Source: Adiantum capillus-veneris (taxonomy: Eukaryota > Streptophyta > Polypodiopsida > Polypodiales > Pteridaceae). Taken from it: DNA of 64,000 nt. Positions 34,910-46,275 of the stretch are shown here, in pieces. Each line of letters begins with the position of its first letter. The stretch's first letter is position 1. The notes below the pieces were generated by a model. That model was not told the DNA's origin. It did not search any database and saw only the letters and a list, made by a program, of their open reading frames with translations. The stretch lies in NCBI GenBank assembly GCA_014529385.2, contig CM043956.1, positions 84,867,721-84,931,720 on the forward strand, given 5' to 3'. Position numbers and translations under genes: made by a program.

Positions 34910-37687
34910 TTAACAGATCTCTCTCTCATCCTCGCATAACTCAGCATAACTTCCTATATCTATATAGAGCTCTCCGTTTAAACACATATCCTCTGTTTCA
35001 TTTTGTAGCTCCTCTGCATGCACCCCATATAGAGTAGTAGCATCTTGATGCTCGTCTGGCACCACCGCAGCGGCTTCTGATTGAGCATCTTCTCTGATCT
35101 CCTCCATTGATGTCGTTGTGATTAGTACATGGTAGCCTTCATACGTCCTTGCACTACGAGGGGCTACCTCTATGACGTACCACCAGTTTGATGTAGACTT
35201 TGTAGGATGAAATACTACCTACCAGAGCCACATAACTTACATGAGAGCTTTCAAGCACATAACTTGTAAAAGGGGGATGTTAACTATTTATATACTTACT
35301 TGTTCACAATGCTCGGGTAGTACGAAAGTGTCTCTTAGGTCAGTCCATTTCTTAGTAGAATCCACCTCAAGAAAACCAGACTCTCCTCTACGCACAGTAG
35401 CGTTTCGACCCTCCATGATTATCTTGAACCATTGCACGTCGAACAAGTCGACAAAAAATCCTCTGTAATCGATCCTCAAAATCTCTTGCAGCGTGCTGAA
35501 GTAAGTGAGTTCCGCCACCACGGGATCTGCATCAGAGGAACGTCGTCGACTAGACTGTTCAAATTTTGCCATGATTCCACAATCTTGAGTAAAACGCTTT
35601 TTGTCGATTCGTTCCACCCTAAAATGTCGACCTTTACACCATGCTGCTGTGTATGACTTATACTACAACGAACAAAGATTATGAGTGGCCGTTCAAACGT
35701 TTATAAATAAAGTCACTTGCTAGTCGTACATTGCAAACTTACCTTGGTCGCGCAACCCCGAGAGTACTCCCACTCTTCTTCAGTCACTTCGTCACCGCAT
35801 TGTTGTGCGCTTTTCAATTGGTTGTGCAACCATATTAAGCTCATGAAGGTTGGTAGGCTCTCCAGAACCGCTGGATAGTGCATTGGTGGTCGTCTTCCCC
35901 GTCTCCACTCGATTCGTGCCCTTTGTCGCTCTTGCTTTGCATCCTCATATTGTGAAATCCACTTTTGCATCACTGGATTGTGAAGCATGCAAAATCGGTT
36001 GATTTTAGCCTCTAGATCTTCCGTCATCTTCTTCTCAACACCGAGATTGCACATGACAATCCCAGATATGCTCTCATCATCTATGGTTCGCCATAGCGTG
36101 TCCCGGGATTTATCAAAACCGTCTAGCCACTCTCCAATGTACACTAGGGACTCTGATACCAACCAACCTTCTGCCATGCTACCCTCAGTCTAGGTCCACA
36201 TGTGACACATGCTCTGTATCCGCTTGTTTGAAGCCCTGCATGTATACACATGATAATAGATCAACTATGGGGAAAAACAAGATTTACAGTGTCTGAGTGA
36301 GGAGTGTCAATAGATCACCTGAGCATTCTGTTAGCCCGGGATAGTCATGCATGGTCCACATTAGAATACCTCTGATCAAAGCATTCCGTCGTCCTGTGTG
36401 TCGGCTCATATCCACCACCTCTATGCCAATCCACAATTGTTGTAGCTCTTCCAATAGTGGACGAAGATACACATCCATATTCCCCACTTTATATCGCCCT
36501 GGCACAATCAAGCTTAGCCATAGGTGCCCCTTCTTCGTAGTCAACCACGGGGGAATGTTGTAGTTGACGATGACAACGGGCCATACACTGTAAGATGTTG
36601 ATCTTTGACCAAATGGATTTACGCCATCCATAGCCAGGCCTAAGCGCAAATTTCGAGCTTCCCTGGCAAAATCCGACCATGTTCCATCTATATGTTTCCA
36701 GGCTGCGCAATCTGCAGGAATTCGTAGCACACCATCCGAAGATTTATTCTCCTCATGCCATGATGCTAGGGCGGCCATGGACTTACATTCAAAGAAATTC
36801 TTGATGCGAGGAAGCAAAGGAAAATGTCGCAAAACCTTTTGTGGAATTTTTGTCCCGTGGAGATCTACTCGATATCTTTCGGAATCACATTTCGGACACT
36901 TCTCCATGTCTGTGTATTCCCCTCTGAAAAGAATGCAGTCATTAGGACAAGCGTGGATAGAATTGTAATCCATCCCCAAGTTTCGCAAAATCTTTCTTGC
37001 TTCATCTCGGGAATCTGGCATCACATTGTCAACTGGTAGAATGTGCTCTTTCAGCAATCTACACAACATAAAAATATGATACAGTCGTGTAAAAATCTAT
37101 CAGATCATTATACATTTAGAGTTCTATTAAAGTAAACTAATTGTAATAGATCACCTGAAAAGCGCTGTGACGCTAGTGTCACTCCATCCAAACTTTGCCT
37201 GCATGTTGAGAAGAACCAGGAGTGCTTTCAATCTAGACATACGTGCTCCATTATACAATGACGTATCGGCTTCACTTTTCATATCATCATAGATAAGCCT
37301 TTCTGAATCCATGATCGTCTCGATCATTTCATCAATCTCGGGCTCAAACATTGCCTCGTTGGGAATGTGCTCTGCATGATCATCCCCCGAGATGTCAGAG
37401 GGTACATCTTGTGGCCTCACATATGCTGCTGGACCAAAGCGCTTGCGAATACGTCTATTGGGTTGCAAGATTGCTGCTTGTTGGCCAGCGTCAGAGTCCG
37501 ACGAGTTATAATTGGCAACAACTCGATCTATAATAGATGGATCGAACTCGCCAAATTCGCGAACGTGCTGCAAAGAAACACGTCTTGTCCGTCGCACAGC
37601 ATGCTTGCATTGATTACAAGGACATAAGACCCTCGTTGAGAGATAGGTGTTTCGGTTGGACGGTCCCACATCCTCGTCGCTACTCAT
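34910..37687 (-). pseudogene. TNP2 transposase gene of element B, core deleted
   Basis: Exons: 37687-37155 (533 bases), 37058-36319 (740), a fused remainder of exons 3 and 4 (36235-35743, 493 bases against 605 plus 765), 35662-35300 (363) and 35218-34910 (309). The deletion, joined near 36185-36190, removes 951 bases: most of exon 3, intron 3 and the start of DUF4218, including the LLDPMH box. It also shifts the frame. The N-terminal zinc-type parts (LCPCNQC, CPNDCILF) and C-terminal DUF4216 remain. No working transposase can be made. Confidence 0.9.
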
Positions 37688-38166
37688 AATGAGGATAAAA
37701 AACTTATAACCTGGACAACAAATTTAATATTCTATTGGCATTCTTCGTCTTATCTCTCTCTCTCTCTCTCTCTCTCTTTACCTCACATTCTCTAGTCATG
37801 TCCAATCCCCGCACACCTCGGTCTAGAGGTGCACGGAGATCAGAACCACCGGGTTATAATCTCGTCTTTATTGGTCAATACCTATATTTGTGGGTACAAG
37901 AAATCTACACACCCACGTCTACATGATACTGCATGTAGTGGACAAAATCCCTTTGCCTCTTCTCTAGCTGTAGCACTTCACTTCATCTTAACATCTTTTC
38001 ACAGTAGATCTTTTCACTGTTCGTCTAACTCTAAACCCTAAACCGTAAGTAATTCTTGCGTGGACTCGATCTAACGTAAATAAGCGTAAATCTAAATAAA
38101 CGTAAATCTAACTAAAAATAAAGCTAAATCTAATTTAACGTAAGTCTAATGACTAGAGGTTGTTTA
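37688..38166. other. 5' leader region of element B
   Basis: Upstream of TNP2 on the minus strand: a CT tract (about 37749-37779), a 300-base conserved stretch, and AT-rich repeats of the type aacgtaaatcta. The same block is found in A (49321-49830) and C (57004-57450). No gene is recognised. Confidence 0.6.
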
Positions 38167-38356
38167 GATGGTCATTGTGTCGGGGATGTAGTGACTCTTG
38201 TCGCCCTGAAGATCCACCTTCTTCCCTATCTTCTGAAGACATTTCACCAGTACTTTTGGATCGACGGAGCCCACCATGAGTGAAGGCAGCAATACCCTAT
38301 ATTCCATTGAGGGCTTTCTTCACCCGCTTCATGCAGGCATCGCAGTCTATGGAGAC
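38167..38356 (-). pseudogene. Captured HIPP gene fragment in element B (HMA domain only)
   Basis: The minus strand encodes MRVSIDCDACMKRVKKALNG, with the metal-binding CxxC (CDAC) and the following helix. After a TAG and a frame change it gives VDPKVLVKCLQKIGKKVDLQ, the end of a heavy-metal-associated domain. About ten residues between the halves are missing. In B the part coding for the C-terminal CaaX tail is deleted, but it survives in A and C. HIPPs are cytosolic or membrane-anchored metal-binding proteins special to vascular plants. Here it is a broken copy carried by a transposon. Confidence 0.85.
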
Positions 38357-38689
38357 CCGCATCTAATCTAATATAACGTAAATCTAGTTAAAAATAAACC
38401 TAAATCTAATTTAATGTAAGTCTACATATAACCTAATCTTTAACGTCTTTTAAGATCGTTTCCTACGATGTTATAACTCTCTTCTTCCTGTGTGTGTGCG
38501 CGTGTGTGGATGTGTGTGCCAATAAAAAGAGATAAATGGTATAACCTTTCTATCACCCATGCCAAGTATGATAGATTGATTATGCCATTTCCCTCTTGAA
38601 TAATAGGTCTTCAGTTCAACTCCTCGTCGGCTAGATCTTTAGGTCTTTTAATTTTAATTAGTTTCCTACGACGCTCCCTTAGTTTCTCT

Positions 38690-38911
38690 TTCTTTCTCTC
38701 TCAATGTGTGTGCGTTTTTTTGGATCGTATGCATGTTTTCTTTCTCTTTTCCTCTCTCAATGTGTGCGTTTTTTGTTTATGCATGTTCTCTCTCTCTTTT
38801 CCTCTCTCAATGCGTGCGTTTTTTGTTTATGCATGCTCTCTCTCTCTTTTTCTCTCTCAATGTGTGTGTGCATTCTTTGTTTATGTATGTGTGTGCGTTT
38901 TTGTTTTTGTT

Positions 38912-38987
<76 letters not shown>

Positions 38988-39103
38988 AACACTATGTGTG
39001 TGTGTATGTGTGTGTGTGAGAGAGAGAGAGAGGGAGAGAGAAAGAGGGGAAGGGAACATGAGAATGAGGAGAGGGAAGGAGCATACCTGGCTCTCCTTCC
39101 TCT

Positions 39104-39148
<45 letters not shown>

Positions 39149-39190
39149 GAGAAGAAAAGAGAGAGAGAGAGAGAGAGAGTGAGGGAGAGC
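38690..39190. repeat. 50-base minisatellite with CT, GT and GA tracts (element B)
   Basis: Units of 'ctctcaatgtgtgcgttttt' plus 'tgtttatgcatg' and a CT tract repeat with periods of 57, 50 and 50 bases. They are followed by a long (TC)n (about 38917-38984), a (TG)n and (GA)n. Open frames across it are products of the simple repeats. Confidence 0.9.
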
Positions 39191-39274
39191 GTTACCTACT
39201 CTTTGCTTGAGGGCGCCGAAAAACTCAGATCTGAGATCTGAGTTTTTGGGCGCGCTCGGTTATTTTTTTTACCC

Positions 39275-39423
39275 CAGCTGGCGTCGCTATGAGCGTTGCT
39301 ATGAGCGTCGCAAATTTACAAATAAATTTGCGACGCTCATAGCGACGCTTATAGCGACGCCGGGAAATGTTTTTTTGAGCGTCGCTGTGTGAGTGTCGCT
39401 AATACGAAGAACCTCTTGTAGTG
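39275..39423. repeat. Right subterminal region of element B with hairpin
   Basis: CGTCGC motifs plus a perfect inverted repeat of 16-base arms (gagcgtcgcaaattta) around a 4-base loop near 39303-39338. It ends in the TIR AACCTCTTGTAGTG. Confidence 0.9.
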
Positions 39424-39899
39424 TCTGATCTCCTTCATTGATGCCGTTGTGATTGGCACATGGTAGCCTTCATACATCCTTGCACTACGAGGGGCTACCT
39501 CTATGACGTACCACCAGTTTGATGTAGACTTTGTAGGATGAAATATTACCTGCCAGAGCCACATAACTTACATGAGAGCTTTCAAGCACATAACTTGTAA
39601 AAGGGGGATGTTAACTATTTACATACTTACTTGTTCACAATGCTCGGGTAGTATGAAAGTGTCTCTTAGGTCAGTCCATTTCTTAGTAGAATCCACCTCA
39701 AGAAACCCAGACTCTCCTCTACGCACAGTAGCGTTGCGACCCTCCATGATTATCTTGAACCATTGCACGTCAAACAAGTCGAAAAAAAATCCTCTGTAAT
39801 CGATCCTCAAAATCTCTTGCAGCGTGCCGAAGTAAGTGAGTTCCGCCACCACAAGACTGTTCAAATTTTGCCATGATTCCACAATCTTGAGTATAACGC

Positions 39900-40066
39900 T
39901 GACGGGGACTAAATGGCGCGCCTCGAGCCTGTCATGGTAAAGCAAACGGGGGGCACCACCTAGCTTCACCGGCTAGGACGCAAACAACACACCACCATAA
40001 CAAAGTTTTCATCCAAGAGAGATGGATTCTTGGGAGTAATGATGAAGAGGAAAGGGAATGAGATCA

Positions 40067-40110
<44 letters not shown>

Positions 40111-41428
40111 AGGGGGTATAGCGGCTTAGTACTTAGGCACCACAAAAGGATGGCGAATCCGCACACCCTTCACACATACACCAACTCACTCCAAAACACA
40201 AGACTAGGTGGCGATTCCGCACACATCACATGGGCAAAACATTGCAAGAAAACATACTCACAAAACCTCAAGCTTTATTTAGAGAATTAGGCGATGAAAT
40301 GGGGAGCATGGGGTAGGGGAATGAGAAGGGAGAGAGTGGTAGAGCACATGGCGGATAGGTGGGAGTTGATGGCGAAGACTCGCACGAGAATTATGGCCAT
40401 CATCCTTCATTTACTTGCCCTTCATCTTCCATAGCCAAGGGTGTAGAGGTCATGCTCAAGACAAGCATGGTGATTGCGGTGATGGTGATGGTGATGGTGT
40501 GGGTGTGTGTGTGTGCACTAGGCACACACAGTGCATAGTGTGTTCTTTGGTGATGTTGTGTGTGTCTTTAGTGTGATGGTGACCCCTCTTTATATAGGGG
40601 AGGAGGGGGGAGAAATTCTAGAATTTAGAAATGAAGAAATCATTATCTACATAGGCCATGTGACTGTGGGTCCCACTTGTCTGGCTGTGTGTATATGTGC
40701 CAAGACAGCAGTCTCATGAGAGAGAGACTAAGAGAGAGAGATGGGTTGATGAAAAAAGTGAGAGGTGACATAAAGAATAAAGTAATTACAAGAGGGGAGA
40801 CAAGGGAGTGTGTTCAAAGGTGAATCTGTGTGCATATGTGTGTGAACACAAGAAAAATCAGGTAACCACCGAGTGGGGATGGGTCTGTGGACACCTTTTT
40901 CAGTGAAACTGAGTGTGTGTGAGTGTGGGGGAGGTTATTTAGCTACAAGACAAGAGAAATGGTGCCCTTTAGAGAGAGGGGGGGGTATTTGGGTCATGGG
41001 ATATGATAGGAGAGAGAAAGGGGGTGTGGGGTATACTATTTTGGAAGATAGGATAAGTTGCATGTGAGTTAGGGTGCATTATTGGTGAGTTAGAATGCAT
41101 TATTGGTGAGAGGTGGGGTAGCTTGAGGGGAGAGAGAAAGGAGAAAGGACAAGGGGAAGAGAGAGGGGGTTGACCTTCTGAGTGGAGGAGAGGAAAAGGG
41201 ACACACGGTGGGGCAACAATGAAGAAAAAGGAGGCAAGGTGGGGATGGGCTGCCCCGCAGGCATGAGGTGGCCTATTTTACCTTTCTTATATATTTACAT
41301 AATCATAATTTATTTTTTTCTTAATTTTTCCAATGCCTTTTATCACTCCCTCCCTAAGAGGGGGTTTTCATGGGGTGGGGACGAGAGAAGAGGGGTATGG
41401 GAGCTTGGCTTGTGAAAAGCCCCCATCA
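39900..41428 (-). repeat. 3' LTR of the gag-only element
   Basis: 1529 bases. It contains a GA tract near 40072-40105 and a minus-strand TATA box (CTATATAAAG, near 40587-40597). It lacks about 45 bases after TGACGGG that the other LTR has. Confidence 0.9.
40587..40597 (-). promoter_or_regulatory. TATA box of the gag-only element's LTR
   Basis: CTATATAAAG on the minus strand. The other LTR has the same box near 45436-45446. Confidence 0.6.
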
Positions 41429-41446
41429 TTAGCCCTCTCCTTTTGG
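41429..41446 (-). other. Polypurine tract of the gag-only element
   Basis: The minus strand reads AAAAGGAGAGGGCTAA directly before the LTR start TGATGG. Confidence 0.75.
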
Positions 41447-41620
41447 CTAGAGGCATTCATGTCTCTAGCTCTGTTTCTTCTTCCGCTTAGCTATAGGATC
41501 CGATATCGAGTTGCCTTCTGAACTAGCCATTCCATTTGTCCATTGGTGAGATTTCTGGGATGTTCATGAATCTGTAACAGGTCCGGGTGATAGCTTGTTC
41601 CTTGGAATAGTGTCCGTTGA

Positions 41621-43870
41621 TTAAAGGGGAAGCCCATGGCTTCCAGAACTTTGTGCCAGTGTCCTCCTGGATCCCAAGTGAAAAATAGGATCATTGTCTG
41701 CAGTGTCCGAACGAAAAAAATTTGCATGCCAAATTGGACCAAATTTGTAACCACCAGTAGCGAGAGGAGAAATGAGCATCTTCGCTCCTGCAAAGACAGA
41801 ACTGAAAATTATGATTTCCAAGAGTGTACCAAGAATCCACCATATATGGACGCCTTGTTGGTGTGGTGAGCTCAAGTTTTCTTCAGAATCCTGCTTACTG
41901 CCATGACTAGAAAAAACTGCAAGCATATCATGCTTCTTTTGGGTGTGCTCAAACATGTCAGCTTCCTTTACTGATGCTAATAGCAAGCCACCTACCTTGC
42001 GGCTTAAATACAAGCGTAATTCACTTACCTTTCTCCAAACAGAGGATGCACTATTTGTAAAAAAATGTACCAAATTGCGAATGAGGTCTTCATTCTTGCA
42101 TTCTATCAGGCTTTTGTCTATCCATGGCTCCTTTGCTCTTCTCTCCATGCTGATCTTCTCTCTATATGTTATAGCAGCTAGCCATAGCCATAGGTCTGAT
42201 GCATCCCATGCAAACACAATGCTGTGTTGTGGAGGAGTTTGGAACATCCTTAAAAGGTTGGCAACATATTGATCATCACACTTACTCTGAACACCCTCAC
42301 ATAAACTGGAGGCATTACCCATCTCCAAGTCTATAACACTACACAATAAAATCTTGCTCGGCTGCCAAGCCTCTCGAGAAATATCCAACTCCAAACCTTC
42401 AGTCATACTTACCTCTTCGTTATGGTCCTCAAGTGAAACTTCCTTGATGCAAGATTCCTTTAGCTTGCTACATTGTCCTGGGTCCATGGTGGTGCACAGG
42501 CTTCCGTTTTTAAAGCCCTCCCCTTTGCTTGATATGTTTTCCATCTTCTGCAAAGCCTTGCTAACAGGCTGGTTTTCCTCTTCTCTTGTATCTTTCATGA
42601 ATTTTGCATTCCTCTTACTCTGACGAGGCCTAATCAACACTTTACACCTTCTTACCCTTACTGCCCAATGCTGTCGATTGATCGCTTTGGTGCCTATTTC
42701 ATTCAAGGATAAAGATGTACTCACATTTGTAACACAATTTTCTTGACTTACCTCCCCCACCTGGGTAGCATCTTTTGATTTTTTAACCTCTTGTTCCACT
42801 GCTTCAGTTCTTTGAATAAACTTCTCGCTTGATCCTTCTTCGGTTACCTTCATCTTGACCTCTTCTACAAGACCAATGATACTTGGTGTGCAGGCACCAA
42901 TTGATGGTGGGCGTAGGATGATTGTAAGTGGTGATTGTGGCGGATGTAGAATTTGTGTTGGTGGGGTTGGTGCTCGGGGTGGGGGTGTTCTTTCTCTAGG
43001 GGGTGACAATTGGTTCCTCCTACCTCCTCTATTATAGTTTTGTCGTGGTTTGGGACAGTAGTACATACCGTGACCGTCTTCTCCGCAGTTGTAGCAGTGA
43101 TACTCTCTGTTTTGTCGTCGTGCTCTTCCAAGGTCTTGATCTCTTACTTGACTCCTCCCTTGCTGTATTAAGTGGATAGACAAATTCTGCAGTTGGTCAG
43201 TAATATGGGCCAACATATCTTGTTGGTCATCTCTTACCCCAAGAGCCGGTGGTGGTGGTATGGTGGTTGTCGTAGTTGTTGGTCGACGCGATGTTCCTGC
43301 TTCTGTTGACTCGGTTTCTTTGGCTTTCATTCGCAGCTTCTTGTCCTTAAGGCGAGCAATCTCAACGGCTAACATGTACGTAGCCGGGAATCTACCTTTC
43401 ACCTTCTCCTTGAGAAGCGGCCATAAGCCATGCGTGAACCAATCTTTTTATAGGAAATCGGGTGCGGCTTCCCCCCTTGCCAGTGACTCAACCCACCGTT
43501 CCCACAAATCCACAAATTTGGACTCATAGGTGGCATATTCTAAAATACCCTCCTGTTTCAAGTCTCTCAAGTTGTCCCACAACTTTTCTGAAGTGGTACC
43601 TCCCCCAAAGCGCCTCTTAAAAGCGCTTTTTAAGGGTTCCCAGTCATCCTTGGTTGCTTGTGGAAGTGCATTGTACCATGATCTAGCTTCTAGCTTTGTG
43701 AGATGCTTAAAGATTATAACCCGGGATTCATCCGTATCTTTGTTGCTCACTACACATGCTACGTCAAAGTCATCTAGGAAGTCTGTTACCAAATCCTCCC
43801 CCTTCTTTCCTTTAAATGTTGGAAATGCTACACTTGCCATAATTACTGAGAGAGAGCTAGAAAGACTCAC
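41621..43870 (-). pseudogene. Gag polyprotein with long unidentified tail, one stop
   Basis: The frame from 43870 (or ATG at 43837, MASVAFPTFKGKKGEDLV) runs in one register to 41621, about 740 codons. It is interrupted only by a TAA at 43450-43448 (DFL*KDWF). Residues about 1-170 are a retrotransposon gag domain (LTKLEARSWYNAL, WEPLKSAFKRRFGG). A zinc knuckle CYNCGEDGHGMYYC follows near 43100, then a Pro-rich stretch. The last 400 residues have no protease or polymerase motif: Lys/Glu-rich first, later Trp-rich (FAWDASDLWLWLAA) with possible hydrophobic segments (LGTLLEIIIFSSVFAG). Role: nucleocapsid/capsid of a non-autonomous element; the tail is unknown. Confidence 0.8.
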
Positions 43871-44683
43871 TGCTTAACTTGCAAAAGTTTTTTTCTTCTT
43901 TACAAGGAGGCGTGTATACCCTCTTATACTAGGACATAGATTAAAACTTCAAACGGTACATTGCCTTGTACCAAAGGTAAGACAAATGGCTAATCTGATG
44001 CTAGAGCCTCAAAAAACCGCTCCCCACCTAGCATGGTGTCAATGACGTGCTGGTAGTGAGCCTTCAAATCTAGTATTACCTTGATTGAGCGTACACGTGT
44101 TGGTATGTGTGATCTGTCTTGAGGTAGGTTGTACTGATTCATGTGAAGCTTAGAGGTGCTTAGTCACTGTCCAAGCTTGTGGGAGAGGGTGGTGTTCTTT
44201 CCTGAAACAAACTCAGTAGATCCCTAGTTTCTCTAGTGAGAGTGTGAGCCAATGCTTCCGTTATCTGTGCTGCAGCATTAGGTGAGACTTGAAAACTGAC
44301 TGTGGTAATTACCTCGGTGACTTGAGTTACCCGATTCTCAAAGTAGAATAGTGTTGATTCTCTATTTTGTAGAGCTCCTTCCATTTTGTTGTTGTGGGTT
44401 GGTTGTAGGTTGCGGACATGGTTTCGACCTTCTCCTTCTTCTTCTTGGCACTTGGCCTATGTATATCCATTGGGTTTGGCGTGTTGGTTGACTCTCCCAC
44501 TGCAAATCGATTATCGTTACGCCTGGCACTCGAGCTTCGATGGAGATGCGGAGTTCGTCTAGTTGTTCTTGGAGCTCTTCTTCTTTTGTCGTCCAATTAG
44601 CAAATCCTGCTAGCTAGCCATTCATCCATTCACAATAGTTTAGGGGTTTCACTCTTGTAAACTGAAGGGTTTCATGAAAAGAT

Positions 44684-44700
44684 CCTCAGTGGGGGCACCA
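44684..44700 (-). other. Primer-binding site of the gag-only element
   Basis: The minus strand reads TGGTGCCCCCACTGAGG two bases after the LTR end CCCGTCA. It starts with the TGG expected for pairing with a tRNA 3' CCA. Confidence 0.8.
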
Positions 44701-44702
44701 AA

Positions 44703-44913
44703 TGACGGGAGCAAAGCGAACCTCGAACCCCCGACGGCCTCTAAAACACCGGGGACCGAATGGCGCGCCTCGAGCCTGTCATGGTAAAGAAAACAGGGGG
44801 CACCACCTAGCTTCAGCGGCTAGGACGCAAACAACACACCACCATAACAAAGTTTTCATCCAAGAGAGATGGATGCTTAGGAGTAATGATGAAGAGGAAA
44901 GGGAATGAGATCA

Positions 44914-44955
<42 letters not shown>

Positions 44956-46275
44956 GGAGGGGGTATAGCGGCTTAGTACTTAGGCACCACAAAAGGATGG
45001 CGAATCCGCACACCCTTCACACATACACCAGCTCACTCCAAAACACAAGACTAGGTGGCGATTCCGCACACCTCACATGGGCAAAACATTGCAAGAAAAC
45101 ATACTCACAAAACCTCAAGATTTATTTAGAGAATTAGGCGATGAAATGGGGAGCATGGGGTAGGGGAATGAGAAGGGAGAGAGTGGTAGAGCACATGGCG
45201 GATAGGTGGGAGTTGATGGCGAAGACTCGCACGAGGATTATGGCCATCATCCTTCATTTACTTGCCCTTCATCTTCCATAGCCAAGGGTGTAGAGGTCAT
45301 GCTCAAGACAAGCATGGTGATTGCGGTGATGGTGATGGTGATGGTGTGGGTGTGTGTGTGTGCACTAGGCACACACAGTGCATAGTGTGTTCTTTGGTGA
45401 TGTTGTGTGTGTCTTTAGTGTGATGGTGACCCCTCTTTATATATGGGAGGAGGGGGGAGAAATTCTAGAATTTAGAAATGAAGAAATCATTATCTACATA
45501 GGCCATGTGACTATGGGCCCCACTTGTCTAGTTGTGTGTATATGTGCCAGGACAGCAGTCTCATGAGAGAGAGACTAAGAGAGAGAGATGGGTTGATGAA
45601 AAAAGTGAGAGGTGACATGGAGAATAAAGTAATTACAAGAGGGGAGAGAAGGGAGTGTGTTCAGAGGTGAATCTGTGTGCAGATGTGTGTGAACACAAGA
45701 AAAATCAGGTAACCACCGGGTGGGGATGGGTCTGTGGGCACCTTTTTCAGTGAAACTGAGTGTGTGTGAGTGTGGGGGAGGTTATTTAGCTACAAGAAAA
45801 GAGACATGGTGCCCTTTAGAGAGAGAGGGGGGTATTTGGGTCATGGGATATGATAAGAGAGAGAAAGGGGGTGTGGGGTATACTATTTTGGAAGATAGGA
45901 TAAGTTGCATGTGAGTTAGGGTGCATTATTGGTGAGTTAGAATGCATTATTGGTGAGAGGTGGGGTATCTTGAGGGGAGAGAGAAAGGAGAAAGGACAAA
46001 GGGAAGAGAGAGGAGGTTGACCTTTTGAGTGGAGGAGAGGAAAAGGGACACACGGTGGGGCAACAATGAAGAAAAAGGAGGCAAGGTGGGGATGGGCTGC
46101 CCCGCAGGCATGAGGTGGCCTATTTTACCTTTCTTATATATTTACATAATCATACTTTATTTTTTTCTTACTTTTTTCAATGCCTTTTATCACTCCCTCC
46201 CTAAGAGGGGGTTTTCATGGGGTGGGGACGAGAGAAGAGGGGTATGGGAGCTTGGCTTGTGAAAAGCCCCCATCA
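44703..46275 (-). repeat. 5' LTR of the gag-only element
   Basis: 1573 bases. It matches 39900-41428 almost throughout and carries the additional 45-base piece (gcaaagcgaacctcgaaccc and following) near its + strand left end. Confidence 0.9.

Larger units (their letters stand above)
32700..39423 (-). mobile_element. CACTA element B, inserted in exon 6 of element A's TNP2
   Basis: It begins CACTACAAGAGGTT and ends AACCTCTTGTAGTG, with the target duplication TCT at 32697-32699 and 39424-39426. Removing it joins element A at atcttctct|gatctcc, exactly the order found inside B itself near 35086-35100. Length is 6724 bases. Compared with A and C it lacks 951 bases of TNP2 and the 3' part of the HIPP fragment. 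The second gene is intact. It is non-autonomous but has good ends. Confidence 0.95.
39900..46275 (-). mobile_element. Gag-only LTR retrotransposon in element A
   Basis: Left LTR 39900-41428 and right LTR 44703-46275, both running TGACGGG to CCATCA on the + strand, i.e. TGATGG...CCGTCA on its coding strand. The target duplication is ACGC (39896-39899 and 46276-46279), inside exon 5 of element A's TNP2. The internal region has one gag-type ORF (minus strand) and no reverse transcriptase or integrase, so it must depend on another element. The left LTR lacks about 45 bases near its edge; otherwise the LTRs differ only here and there, which points to a fairly recent insertion. Confidence 0.95.

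Noticed and set aside
38704-39210. Long frames rich in Leu-Ser or Cys-Val around the CT/GT tracts in A, B and C
   Set aside because: They are translations of simple repeats; all three frames are open there.
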